From Candidatus Scalindua sp. (lineage in GTDB: Bacteria > Planctomycetota > Brocadiia > Brocadiales > Scalinduaceae), in contig JAIQZU010000006.1 of assembly GCA_021776915.1 (NCBI GenBank), positions 62,001 through 126,000 on the forward strand: a DNA stretch of 64,000 nt. The letters run 5' to 3'. The translations under genes and the position numbers were made by a program. Below are positions 51,829 through 60,713 of this stretch, one piece after another. Within the stretch, counting starts at the first letter, position 1; the number at the start of each line of letters is the position of its first letter. Under the pieces are notes generated by a model. That model did no database searches. It saw only the letters and a list, made by a program, of their open reading frames with translations, and was not told the DNA's origin.

Positions 51829-52651
51829 CTGGCATCTTGCCTATTTCTTCAGCCGTAAAGACAGGGCCTTCTTTACAAACATAAGTACATCCAATATTAC
51901 ATCTACCGCATTTTCCCAGTCCGCATTTCATTCTGTTCTCAAGGGTAGTGTATACTTTCTCCTGCTTGAAGCCGAGTTTTTCAAGTACAGGCAGAGTGAA
52001 CTTAATCATTATGGGAGGCCCGCATACTATAGCGATTGTGTCCTTGCTATCGGGCGCTGTTTCTTCTACAACAGTTGGTACAAAGCCCACCTTGCCTGTC
52101 CAATCCGGCGTTTCTCCACCCGGGTCAACGGTAGTTACCAGGTTAACGTCATCTCTTGCATTCCATTCCTTAAGTTCGTTCTTATACACCAGGTCTGCAA
52201 CGGTCTTTGCCCCGTAAACGATGGTTACATTTTTGTACTTGTCTCGCAGGTCTAAACAGTTCCAGATAACACACCTTAATGGAGGCAATGCGATACCGCC
52301 TGCAATGAACACGAGGTTCTTTCCTTCCCACTCTTCTATGGGAAATACATTTCCATATGGCCCCCTGAATCCGATAGTATCGCCTACGTTGAGTTCTCTC
52401 AGTGCATTGGTTACCCTGCCAGCCTGTCTGAAAGTACATTCGATGTAGTCTTTCCTTGTGGGTGATGAAGCGATACAAAAGGTAGACTCGCCATAACCAA
52501 ACACAGAATATAGCGCAAACTGTCCTGCCTGGAATTGGAAATTTTTACCTTCTTCTTCGTTTAAGAAATTAAGCCTGAATGTTCTCACACCAGGAGCTTC
52601 ATCTATCGTATCACTGATATTCATAAGATACGGTTTATATATGTTTTCCAT
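51818..52651 (-). CDS. FAD/NAD(P)-binding oxidoreductase, FlxA / hydrogenase gamma-like
   Basis: 277 residues. Ferredoxin-NADP reductase fold: FQAGQFALYSVFGYGESTFCIASSPT (FAD; the usual RxYS is changed), GPYGNVFPIEEWEGKNLVFIAGGIALPPLRCVI and IAIVCGPPIMIKFTLPVLEK (NAD(P)). The C-terminus holds four Cys in MKCGLGKCGRCNIGCTYVC (about 243-261), a 2Fe-2S site. Delivers NADH electrons into the Hdr/Flx complex. As in sulfhydrogenase gamma and FlxA. Confidence 0.88.
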   Translation of the reverse strand: MENIYKPYLMNISDTIDEAPGVRTFRLNFLNEEEGKNFQFQAGQFALYSVFGYGESTFCIASSPTRKDYIECTFRQAGRVTNALRELNVGDTIGFRGPYGNVFPIEEWEGKNLVFIAGGIALPPLRCVIWNCLDLRDKYKNVTIVYGAKTVADLVYKNELKEWNARDDVNLVTTVDPGGETPDWTGKVGFVPTVVEETAPDSKDTIAIVCGPPIMIKFTLPVLEKLGFKQEKVYTTLENRMKCGLGKCGRCNIGCTYVCKEGPVFTAEEIGKMPDEF

Positions 52652-52722
52652 AATATTTACACTTTCTCTCGATAATATGAGAAATTCCTACTCTTCAGGT
52701 GATAATTATAGTTTTATAAATT

Positions 52723-52852
52723 CGAAATCCTAAACTAGAAATACGAAACAAATTCAAATATCTAATGACAGAAATTCAAGACTATGTTTTGGAACATTTG
52801 TATTTGTGATTTAGGCATTGTTTCGAGCTTCGAAATTCGTGCTTCGGATTTT
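52723..52852. repeat. AT-rich long palindrome family, copy 2 (inside flx operon)
   Basis: CGAAATCCTAAACTAGAAAT, ACGAAACAAATTCAAATATC on the left; TTCGAAATTCGTGCTTCGGA on the right. The two sides are imperfect inverted copies. The same family lies at 2395-2670. It occupies the 205-base spacer between flxA and the 4Fe-4S gene, with no other feature. Confidence 0.6.
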
Positions 52853-52856
52853 ATCA

Positions 52857-53876
52857 TCATTCTTTCTGGTTGTCTTCTGTGGCAATTATTTCGAGCATTT
52901 CAGAAATATTCATGTCTGCAGGACAAACTCTCGAACACCTTCCGCAGCCGACACAGAGTATGTTGTCAAATTTTTCTACGTAATATTTAAATTTATGCAT
53001 GATCCTCTGGCGCCATCGCTGGTCTTGTGTAGACCTTGGATTGTGTCCGGACGTATGCAGTGTAAACATCTTGAACTGGCAACCATCCCAGTTCTTAACC
53101 CTGTCACCTTTTGACATCGTACACTCGTCAACAATATCAAAGCAATGGCATGTAGGACACACAAATGTACATGCGCCACAGCCTATACATTTAGTAGAAA
53201 ATTCCGCCCATACTTTGTTTACAAAATTTTCATCGAGCCACGGTTTAACCTTATCAATCTCAAACTTCTTTTCAACTGATGCGATCTGTCGTTCCGGCGT
53301 TCCACCGGCAGGATCGGAAAAAACGGTTTCCAGTTCCTTTATCAGGCCTTCACCCTTTTCGGTTACTGTCTCTACTAAATACTCATCATCAGAAATCTTT
53401 GTAAGCAGCACGTCACTGCCTTCCTTTGAATCCGGAGCCAGATTCACTGATGTGCAAAAGCAATAACTATCACATTTGTCACATGCAATGGTCACTACGG
53501 TAATGGCCTCTCTTCTTTCAACCCAGAACTTGTCGCTGCAATCCCAATTAAAGACCTTGTCCATGACAGGCAGGCTGGCGGCATCACATGGCCTTGATCC
53601 AAAGATAACCGTTTTAACTGCAAAACCTTCAGGCTCTTCCATACTAACCTTATTTTTTTCAATTTTATAAGATAGTATCTTCTCCGTCTTTGGAAGGAAA
53701 AATTCTTTAACAGAATTGTTGGTCTGGACGTGATCAAGGTGGATCTCATCCGCACTCTGTACCTCGTCAAGCATGACAAGGTTATTGTCCTTCTTTGGAG
53801 CAATGGTCTTATAACCCTTATCTTTCAGACCAGTAATTAGAGAATTAAAATTTTCTTTCTTTAAAGTTTTTTCCAC
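52857..53876 (-). CDS. 4Fe-4S dicluster subunit, hydrogenase-beta / FlxB-C-like
   Basis: 339 residues. N-terminal domain with GSRPCDAASLPVMDKVF and IACDKCDSYCFCTSVN, typical for AsrA/hydrogenase beta; C-terminal ferredoxin domain with STKCIGCGACTFVCPTCHCFD and NILCVGCGRCSRVCPADMNI, two 4Fe-4S clusters. Passes electrons between FlxA and the other iron-sulfur subunits. It ends 205 bases before flxA (repeat DNA between) and starts 18 bases after the next subunit. Confidence 0.88.
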   Translation of the reverse strand: MEKTLKKENFNSLITGLKDKGYKTIAPKKDNNLVMLDEVQSADEIHLDHVQTNNSVKEFFLPKTEKILSYKIEKNKVSMEEPEGFAVKTVIFGSRPCDAASLPVMDKVFNWDCSDKFWVERREAITVVTIACDKCDSYCFCTSVNLAPDSKEGSDVLLTKISDDEYLVETVTEKGEGLIKELETVFSDPAGGTPERQIASVEKKFEIDKVKPWLDENFVNKVWAEFSTKCIGCGACTFVCPTCHCFDIVDECTMSKGDRVKNWDGCQFKMFTLHTSGHNPRSTQDQRWRQRIMHKFKYYVEKFDNILCVGCGRCSRVCPADMNISEMLEIIATEDNQKE

Positions 53877-53894
53877 AGCAAAATCCCTGAAATC

Positions 53895-54740
53895 CTATTT
53901 GAAAATATCCTCACTGTCATCTTCTTTGTACGTGGCCATTGCAAGTTCATCGTCTACATTGTAACCGGACCGGTACTTAAAATTCTTCTCCGTCTCCTTG
54001 GCCAGTTTCTTATTAAGGAGATTAAGTGGTATGTCTGCTGGACATACCCTTTGACACTCTTCACAGTTTATGCATCTGCCGGCTAAATGATAAGCCCTTG
54101 TAACGTTCCATGAGAGATTGCCGCGTGGATGTGCGCTTGGGTCGATCCATTGAGGCTGGTTTTTGTCTACGATACATCTATCACAAAAGCAGAGAGGACA
54201 GATACTGCTGCAGGCGTAACACTTGATGCATTTTGCAAACTGTTTCTGCCAGAAATCCCATTTTTCTTTTTCTGATAGTTTCTCATATTCGTCCAGTTCA
54301 GCATATCTTTCATCAAAGGAGAATTCCTTGTTCTCAATCTTCTCACCAATTAACTCATCATATATAAGCGGGGTGTTGACATCACATGCCTTACATTTTG
54401 TTGCCGGAGGTTCTCCTATTCCAGTACATGTGACACCGATGATATAAATGTCTTCACGTTTAATCTGGCTCTCCTTAATGAGTACAGTGATAGTCTTTGC
54501 ATCGCATCCCTTTACTACAATTGCAGGTTTTCCAAGTTTTCTTGCTTCCTGCTTCTTGAGGTACGTTGTAAGGTTATAGACACAATACTTGTTCCATGTT
54601 AATTTGTTTACGTCCTCAGGCTTAGTAATGAATACCGGCCTTGTTCTTTCCGGTACGCTGCCTTCACCATATCCGTAAACAACGTCAACGGTTTTACTCC
54701 TGAGTAATTCCTCAGCCTTTTTTCTTAGAGCCTCAATCAT
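53895..54740 (-). CDS. 4Fe-4S dicluster subunit, F420-hydrogenase-beta-like / FlxC-like
   Basis: 281 residues. The N-terminal half resembles F420-reducing hydrogenase beta and FdhB-like proteins (VDVVYGYGEGSVPERTRPVF, KPAIVVKGCDAKTITVLIKE, DIYIIGVTCTGIGEPPATKC). The C-terminal half has two cluster motifs: AKCIKCYACSSICPLCFCDRC and GRCINCEECQRVCPADIPL. Works with the neighbouring dicluster protein and MvhD-like subunit in electron transfer to HdrA. Whether it corresponds to FlxB or FlxC is not decided here. Confidence 0.85.
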   Translation of the reverse strand: MIEALRKKAEELLRSKTVDVVYGYGEGSVPERTRPVFITKPEDVNKLTWNKYCVYNLTTYLKKQEARKLGKPAIVVKGCDAKTITVLIKESQIKREDIYIIGVTCTGIGEPPATKCKACDVNTPLIYDELIGEKIENKEFSFDERYAELDEYEKLSEKEKWDFWQKQFAKCIKCYACSSICPLCFCDRCIVDKNQPQWIDPSAHPRGNLSWNVTRAYHLAGRCINCEECQRVCPADIPLNLLNKKLAKETEKNFKYRSGYNVDDELAMATYKEDDSEDIFK

Positions 54741-54811
54741 TTAATAATCTCCATATAAAATATAAAAGCAGGTTTGGGAACCTGCCATTACCATACATGA
54801 TTAGTTTATAA

Positions 54812-55273
54812 TCAACTTTTCTCACTGGAAGCGTCCGGACCGATTGCATTAATCTTATGATACCCTTCAAATGGTCCCAACGCTCTGACAGAATCGACTA
54901 CGCCGTTTATCGTTTCAACCCATTTCCCGCCTTCTGCGGCAGATATCCACGAGAATTGAATTCTTTCCGGATTGATTCCACAGAATTCAAGCAGGGGACG
55001 GAAGACATTCCACCTGCGCCTGGCGTGATAATTGCCAGAATTGTAATGGCAGTCTCCTGGATGACATCCTGAAACCAGGATACCATCGGCTCCCCGTTCA
55101 AATGCTTTTATCAGGAATAAAGGATCTATCCCTCCGGTGCATGGGAGTTTGATTACGCGCACATTTGCCTGATATTGCTTTCTCCCTGTACCCGCAAGGT
55201 CTGCGCCTGCATAGGTACACCAGTTACAGAGAAATGCGACTATTCTGGGTTCAAATTTAGTTTCATCTGACAT
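54812..55273 (-). CDS. mvhD: MvhD/FlxD-like iron-sulfur subunit
   Basis: 153 residues. IVAFLCNWCTYAGADLAGTGRKQYQANVRVIKLPCTGGIDPLFLIKAFERGADGILVSGCHPGDCHYNSGNYHARRR is the complete MvhD signature with its 2Fe-2S cysteines (CNWC, CTGG, CHPGDC). The protein docks the electron-input module on HdrA. Located directly between hdrA and the input subunits, as in flxD. Confidence 0.93.
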   Translation of the reverse strand: MSDETKFEPRIVAFLCNWCTYAGADLAGTGRKQYQANVRVIKLPCTGGIDPLFLIKAFERGADGILVSGCHPGDCHYNSGNYHARRRWNVFRPLLEFCGINPERIQFSWISAAEGGKWVETINGVVDSVRALGPFEGYHKINAIGPDASSEKS

Positions 55274-55299
55274 TGTAATTATATAATGAATAAATAAAT

Positions 55300-55327
55300 G
55301 TAAGGGCGTATTATTATACGCCCCTAC
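55300..55327. repeat. GTA(A/G)GGGCGTATT palindrome between mvhD and hdrA
   Basis: Arms GTAAGGGCGTAT and ATACGCCCCTAC around TATT, one mismatch; same family as 21816-21843. Sits in the 91-base spacer of the operon. Confidence 0.65.
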
Positions 55328-55364
55328 TTTGTGGTAACTTTGAAATTCATAAATATCTAGATAT

Positions 55365-57413
55365 TTAATTAAATTCTACGGCGTTAATCTCTGCATATAT
55401 TTGTTCATCATTGAAGCCATCTAACTCTATACTCTTAGATCTGCATGTTGCCGCACACAAACCGCAGCCCTGGCAGAGTCCTTCATTTACTCTTGCAACG
55501 GTCTTTATCACACTGCCGTCACGTGCCTTAATATCTTCTGACTCAATTGCACTGTATGGACATACTTTCTGACAGTAGAAGCATCCAATGCATGTTGAGA
55601 AGACAGGTGGGAGTTGTCTATCTACCCTGGCGACTACAGGTTCACGTTCCAGCTCATCTGATGAAAGCAAGGCAAGTACCTTACTTGCCGCAGCACCCGC
55701 CTGTGCAACAGTCTCCGGTATGTCTTTAGGTCCCTGACATGTTCCGGCAAGAAAGATTCCGGCGCTGCTGCTTTCTACCGGTTTTAGCTTTGGATGTATC
55801 TCTGATAAAAATTTATCTTTATCATACTGTATGCTCAGTTTCTGTGCAATCTCCATCGCATCGTCCTGTGCCTTCATTGCCGATGCAAGTACTACCATGT
55901 CGGCCTCAATCTCGACTACTGAGCCTGTTAATGTGTCTGCTCCGAGTACAACCAGCTTCTCGCCTTTCTTGTAAACCCTTGAGACGCGGCCTCTGAGATA
56001 CGTGGCTCCTTCTTCTTCTATTGCCCTTTGTGAAAATTCTTCGTAGCCTTTTCCGGCACATCTGATATCTATATAGAAGACAAATGCGTGTCCATGATGC
56101 ACCTTGTGCTTGTACAGCATGGTGTGCTTGGCCGTATACATACAACATGTCTTGGAACAGTATGAACACCCTTTTGCAGGGTCTCTGGAACCAACACATT
56201 GAATAAATACTACTATTTCCGGCTCTTTGCCGTCAGAAGGTCTTTTAATTACGCCTTCCGTTGGGCCGGAAGCGCTGGCAAGACGCTCAAATTGCAGTCC
56301 CGTTATTACGTCTTCATATTTACCGCCGCCATATTCACCATAGAGACCATCCTCAAGTTCCTTATAGCCTGTGGCAACGATTATTGCGCCGACTTTTACC
56401 TCTATAATTTCATCTTCCTGGTTGTAGTCAATTGCCTTAACCGGAGCTATCGGACATGCGTCTATACACTTTCTGCAAACCTTGGAATCATTTGGTTTAA
56501 TGTTTTTCTTGCGTGCGTCTTTAAATAATATGCAGTTTTCCCTGTCGATTACAGGCTTGCTGGGAATCGCCTGTGGAAATGGGATATAGATGGCAGTCCT
56601 GTTTCCAAGACCCATATCAAATTCGCTCTTTATTTTTGAGCATGGGCACACCTGCCAGCATGAACTGCATCCGGTACACAAGTCCAGGTCAACAGACCTT
56701 GCCTTCTTACGAATCTTTACAGTGAAATTGCCAATATAACCGTCAACGGATTCTATCTCGGACCATGTGTGCATTGTTATGTTGTCATTTTGCGCAGCTT
56801 CAACCATCTTCGGCGTCATGATACACTGTGAACAGTCGAGGGTAGGGAAAGTTTCGGACAGTTGAGCCATGTGGCCGCCGATTGACGCTTCTCTCTCAAC
56901 CATTATAACTTCATGTCCACCATCAGCTATATCCAATGCCGCTTGAATTCCTGCGATACCGCCTCCGATAACGAGGGCGCGTTTTGTAACGGGAACCTTT
57001 ATTGCATTTAGTGATTTATCCTTTCTGACCTTTTCGGTCATCATCCTTACGAGATCGGTGGATTTTTCTGTCCCTACAGGAATTTCCGGATGAACCCAGG
57101 AACACTGTTCCCTGATGTTTGAGATTTCAACATGATATGGGTTCAGGCCTGTTTTTATAGCGGCGTTACGGAATGTATGTTCGTGCATCTTTGGAGAGCA
57201 GGCGGCGACTACTACACCATCTAATCCTTCTTCCTTGATTTTGTCTCTTAAGAGTTTCTGGCCGGGGTCCGAACACATATACTTGTAGGTAGTTGTATAT
57301 GAAACCCCGGGGTTATTCTTTTTGGTCTCTTCCGCTACTTTCTCAACATCAACTGTAGCAGAGATATTCGTACCACAATGACAGACAAATACACCAATCT
57401 TCTTGTTACCCAC
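55365..57413 (-). CDS. hdrA: CoB-CoM heterodisulfide reductase-like flavoprotein HdrA
   Basis: 682 residues. KIGVFVCHCGTNISATVDVE and VVAACSPKMHEHTF (N-terminal HdrA domain), FAD site ALVIGGGIAGIQAALDIADGGHEVIMVEREASIGGHMAQLSETFPTLDCSQCIMTPKM, a first ferredoxin pair (CTGCSSCWQVCPCSK; CRKCIDACPIAPV), CVGSRDPAKGCSYCSKTCCMYTAKH, and a C-terminal ferredoxin pair (CIGCFYCQKVCPYSAIE; CQGCGLCAATCRSKS). HdrA is the bifurcating flavin subunit: it splits electrons between ferredoxin and HdrB. Confidence 0.95.
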   Translation of the reverse strand: MGNKKIGVFVCHCGTNISATVDVEKVAEETKKNNPGVSYTTTYKYMCSDPGQKLLRDKIKEEGLDGVVVAACSPKMHEHTFRNAAIKTGLNPYHVEISNIREQCSWVHPEIPVGTEKSTDLVRMMTEKVRKDKSLNAIKVPVTKRALVIGGGIAGIQAALDIADGGHEVIMVEREASIGGHMAQLSETFPTLDCSQCIMTPKMVEAAQNDNITMHTWSEIESVDGYIGNFTVKIRKKARSVDLDLCTGCSSCWQVCPCSKIKSEFDMGLGNRTAIYIPFPQAIPSKPVIDRENCILFKDARKKNIKPNDSKVCRKCIDACPIAPVKAIDYNQEDEIIEVKVGAIIVATGYKELEDGLYGEYGGGKYEDVITGLQFERLASASGPTEGVIKRPSDGKEPEIVVFIQCVGSRDPAKGCSYCSKTCCMYTAKHTMLYKHKVHHGHAFVFYIDIRCAGKGYEEFSQRAIEEEGATYLRGRVSRVYKKGEKLVVLGADTLTGSVVEIEADMVVLASAMKAQDDAMEIAQKLSIQYDKDKFLSEIHPKLKPVESSSAGIFLAGTCQGPKDIPETVAQAGAAASKVLALLSSDELEREPVVARVDRQLPPVFSTCIGCFYCQKVCPYSAIESEDIKARDGSVIKTVARVNEGLCQGCGLCAATCRSKSIELDGFNDEQIYAEINAVEFN

Positions 57414-57451
57414 TTACAAACTCCTCAGTGAAAAATTATCTTTTACACATA

Positions 57452-57538
57452 TGTAGCGGCGTATTGCAATCCCCGGACAAACTGCGCTCCCCGGACTGGA
57501 AAGCGCCGAGGACAAGACGAGGACTTTACGCTCCTACA
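57452..57538. repeat. GTAGCGGCGTA palindrome holding a rearranged 27-bp-type insert
   Basis: TGTAGCGGCGTATTGCAA (57452-57469) and TTACGCTCCTACA (57526-57538) are the arms of the GTAGGGGCGTATT palindrome; between them (57470-57526) lies TCCCCGGACAAACTGCGC, then a second TCCCCGGAC...GCGCCGAGGAC and CGAGGACTT. Located in the hdrB-hdrA spacer of 132 bases. Confidence 0.65.
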
Positions 57539-57545
57539 GGATTAA

Positions 57546-58433
57546 TTATGCAAATGCATTAACGACTGATTCAGTATCTATAAAGTGTTTATTCAGACCA
57601 AGACTTATCGGGCCTAAATCTAAAGCAAGACCAATAAGTTCTGAGATGTACACGACAGGAATATCGAATTTGCGATTATATTCCTTTTCTATTTTCTTCT
57701 GCCTCATATCCAGGTTTGCGTGACACATCGGACAAGCTACGGCTATTGCATCTGCGCCTGCGTCTACAGCGCACTCTAAAATATCATTAGTCAGTTTTAA
57801 TACTACGTCTGTCCGGCTGAGTGTAAAGCCTCCGCCGCAGCAATTTGTTTTAAGTTCCCAGTCTACGGGTATGGCTCCTGTTGCCTCCACTATCTCCTCC
57901 ATGGACGTGGGGTTTTCAGGATCATCAAATTTAAGTACCTTTGGAGGCCTTAACAGAAGGCATCCGTAATAGCAGGCAACCTTTAAATCTTTTGGAGTCT
58001 TCTTTTTCTTCTCGGCGATCTCATCCATGCAATAATTCTTGATTAGTTCAAGATAATTTATGATCTTCACATCGCCATTGCAGGGCATTTCTATGGCATC
58101 CTCGACATCCTTTTTCAGTTTTTCATCGTCCGCAACATCTTTTTGAGAAATAATCAACCTTTGAGAACACATAGGGCAGGGTGCAAGTATTTCTTTAAAA
58201 CCAGATTGTTCTGCCAGGCTGATATTTCTGATAGACAAGGCGGTTGAGAGTTTATGGTTTGTTGCGTGAGCCGAAGATGCGCCACAGCAGTTCCAGTCAT
58301 GGATTTCTTCCAGTTCAGGTCCTATTTCTTCGGATACCCTTAATACAGAGGTGCCATATTCCTCTGAACTTGAACCCATCGTGATTGCACAGCCAGGATA
58401 ATAACCGATCTTCGTTCTTTCTTCTATTTGCAT
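57546..58433 (-). CDS. hdrB: Heterodisulfide reductase-like subunit HdrB
   Basis: 295 residues. Two CCG domains, each ligating a noncubane cluster as in methanogen HdrB: YYPGCAITMG ... WNCCGASSAHATN ... CPMCSQRLI, and ACYYGCLLLRPP ... NCCGGGFTLSRTD ... CPMCHANLDMRQ. The catalytic disulfide-reducing subunit; in bacteria with Flx the acceptor may be DsrC-like or another thiol protein, not identified here. Overlaps hdrC by 10 bases. Confidence 0.95.
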   Translation of the reverse strand: MQIEERTKIGYYPGCAITMGSSSEEYGTSVLRVSEEIGPELEEIHDWNCCGASSAHATNHKLSTALSIRNISLAEQSGFKEILAPCPMCSQRLIISQKDVADDEKLKKDVEDAIEMPCNGDVKIINYLELIKNYCMDEIAEKKKKTPKDLKVACYYGCLLLRPPKVLKFDDPENPTSMEEIVEATGAIPVDWELKTNCCGGGFTLSRTDVVLKLTNDILECAVDAGADAIAVACPMCHANLDMRQKKIEKEYNRKFDIPVVYISELIGLALDLGPISLGLNKHFIDTESVVNAFA

Positions 58434-58978
58434 TTTTCAAATATTCGTTTAACTGCATCCTTGCCTTTAATGTCATGGGGCAAGAATGACAACTTTCCTT
58501 TGCTTAACATTTGAGGACCGACTATTAAATCCTGCAATGCGGTTTTAGGCCTCTTCATCTTGTATTCATTCAGCATCCATAATTCAGAGATACGGCCGTG
58601 CTTCTTAACGGAGTTAAGAAATGCTTCGTGAAATGTTGTGATATTTTTTTCCAGCGGGTTGGCCAGGCCTTCTTCAAGTGACATTTCTCTTAAGACGTCC
58701 ATTAATTCCGCTATCTTAACCTCTTTTGGACATCTTGTTGTACATGTTATACAGGAAGCGCATAACCATATGGTTCTTGATGTTAATGCTTCCCGTCTGG
58801 CGCCAATTTGCACAAATCTGATAATCTGATTCGGCATGTAATCCATCTCATATGCGACAGGGCATCCTGCCGTACATTTGCCGCATTGGTAGCATTTCTT
58901 TACATCTATCCCACTTCTCTCTTCAACTTCTTTAGCAAAATCAGACTTTAATTCTTTTGTTGTAATTTTTATCTTCAT
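58424..58978 (-). CDS. hdrC: Heterodisulfide reductase-like subunit HdrC
   Basis: 184 residues. Two 4Fe-4S motifs: KCYQCGKCTAGCPVAYEMDYMPNQIIRFVQIG (about 34-65) and WLCASCITCTTRCPKEVKIAELMDVLREMSLEEG (about 72-104). Conducts electrons from HdrA to HdrB. First gene of the eight-gene operon hdrC-hdrB-hdrA-mvhD-two dicluster subunits-flxA-mobB. Confidence 0.94.
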   Translation of the reverse strand: MKIKITTKELKSDFAKEVEERSGIDVKKCYQCGKCTAGCPVAYEMDYMPNQIIRFVQIGARREALTSRTIWLCASCITCTTRCPKEVKIAELMDVLREMSLEEGLANPLEKNITTFHEAFLNSVKKHGRISELWMLNEYKMKRPKTALQDLIVGPQMLSKGKLSFLPHDIKGKDAVKRIFEKCK

Positions 58979-59534
58979 ATATCTTTAAAACAATTTATAG
59001 AACAAAAAGGTTTCTTTCTAATACGTTTAATAAAATGTAGGGGCGTATGATTGCCGGCCCGAATAGATCCAGGCGGGTACGCCCCTACACAGTGGTATAA
59101 AGTTGCCGAAGGCCTAATTTAGTGCATAAAAATTTCTATGTTTATAACACTTCGACTCCGCTCAGTGTGACGTCATCCTGAGCGGAGTCGAAGGATAGTC
59201 TTTTGTCGCGATAGCGACCTAACTTGAAATTTAGAAAAACCAAGGCTGATTATACTATAAAAAACAAATAAATGTCAAAAGATTAAACTCAGCTTTTTAT
59301 TTTATTGAGGAACTACTCAATACTGAAGATTCTATGTTAATTATTCGCTCTTTGATATTTTTTATTTTAAAATTTTGTATTTATGCATTATATTGTAAAA
59401 TGAATTGATTTAATTGAGGAATTGAAGGATTAAGGGATTGAGGAATTCCTGTCTGCCAAAGGCGGACAGGGACAGGTTGGGGATAATTCCTTAATCCCTG
59501 AATCCCCAAATTCTTAAATTTTTAATTACTTATC
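58979..59534. other. Repeat-filled divergent gap between hdrC and the DUF58 gene
   Basis: No gene. Contains: 59037-59089, GTAGGGGCGTA-type arms with a GATTGCCGGCCCGAATAGAT centre; 59144-59232, the CTCAGTGTGACGTC palindrome with perfect 15-base arms CTTCGACTCCGCTCA (59150-59164) and TGAGCGGAGTCGAAG (59179-59193); and 59410-59520, an inverted repeat built on GAAGGATTAAGGGATT and AATTCCTTAATCCCTG. Promoters for both directions must be among them. Confidence 0.6.
59144..59232. repeat. CTCAGTGTGACGTC palindromic repeat, copy 2
   Basis: Perfect 15-base arms at 59150-59164 and 59179-59193 followed by the tail GATAGTCTTTTGTCGCGATAG and CCTAACTTGAAATTT that is also found at 2457-2568. Confidence 0.8.
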
Positions 59535-60416
59535 ATGATTCCAAAGGAAATATTAAAGAAGGTAAAGCAGATACAGATACGCTCAAGCCGTCTGGTTAAT
59601 GATGTATTGGCCGGTGAGTACGTAAGCGTCTTCAAGGGTCGGGGTATGGAATTTGAAGAGGTGCGGGAATATCAGGCCGGAGATGATATACGCACGATTG
59701 ACTGGAATGTTACCGCGCGCCTGGGGCATCCTTACATAAAAAGATTTAAAGAGGAGAGAGAATTAACCATTATGTTTCTGGTTGACCTCAGTTATTCAGG
59801 TGAATTTGGGAGTGTGAAGCAGTTAAAGAACGAGATTGCGACTGAGATATGCGCCCTGCTTGCCCTTTCTGCCGTAAGAAACAATGACAAGGTTGGCCTT
59901 ATTCTTTTTACTGATAAGATTGAAAAATTTGTGCCGCCAAAGAAAGGAAAGACGCATGTACTTCGAGTGATTAGAGAGGTGCTTTACTACAAACCGGAAA
60001 ATAAGGGGACCGACATATCAATAGCCCTTGAGTATCTTTTAAAGGTTACCAAGCGGAAGACAGTCTGTTTCCTGATATCAGACTTTATAACTGAAGGTTT
60101 TGAACATGCATTGCGCACTGCAAACAAGCGTCATGATATAATTGCAGCTTCTATAACAGATCCCCGTGAATTAGAGATACCAAATGTTGGATTTGTTGAG
60201 TTGGAAGATGCGGAAACAGGCGAGATTACACTTATTGATACATCAGACAGGGAGATGATGGAAAGATTTAACAGATTTAATACAAATAGCATGCAGGATA
60301 GGGAGAAATTATTTAGAGGCATGGGTGTCGATTTGATTGATGTAAGGACGGATAAATCGTATGTAGAACCGATTATGAAATTCTTCAGGACAAGAGAAAA
60401 GAGACTTAAATACTAA
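59535..60416 (+). CDS. DUF58 domain protein
   Basis: 293 residues. Hallmark GRGMEFEEVREYQAGDDIRTIDWNVTARLGHPYIKRFKEERELTIMFLVDLSYSGEFGS: DUF58 with a von Willebrand A-like segment (MIDAS DLSYS). These proteins accompany MoxR ATPase and Bat proteins and function in enzyme maturation or stress response. No moxR gene is in the 556 bases upstream, so that partner lies elsewhere. The gap to the next gene (60417-60713) shows nothing clear. Confidence 0.92.
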   Translation: MIPKEILKKVKQIQIRSSRLVNDVLAGEYVSVFKGRGMEFEEVREYQAGDDIRTIDWNVTARLGHPYIKRFKEERELTIMFLVDLSYSGEFGSVKQLKNEIATEICALLALSAVRNNDKVGLILFTDKIEKFVPPKKGKTHVLRVIREVLYYKPENKGTDISIALEYLLKVTKRKTVCFLISDFITEGFEHALRTANKRHDIIAASITDPRELEIPNVGFVELEDAETGEITLIDTSDREMMERFNRFNTNSMQDREKLFRGMGVDLIDVRTDKSYVEPIMKFFRTREKRLKY

Positions 60417-60713
60417 CCTCCTGGCATTTTTATACAAATTCATTCGACTACGTCATTTACGGGAACATTAAATGTACTTTTTGGGTATATTAGGAAAAGG
60501 CAGGTTAAGTAGTTTATTGCTATTTACTATACCTATAGTACAACTTATCAAACCGATTTCTCTCGCCTTAACGATTGAATATGGCCAGCGCCTTTACCTG
60601 TCAGTTTAATCAGCCAGGAACAGGCTATCTTCAAAAGACTACTAACCTGCTGCCTGATAAAAGAAGTCTATTGAGAGATTTTAAAGTTGGTGCAAATTTC
60701 AGGTTATGTATAA

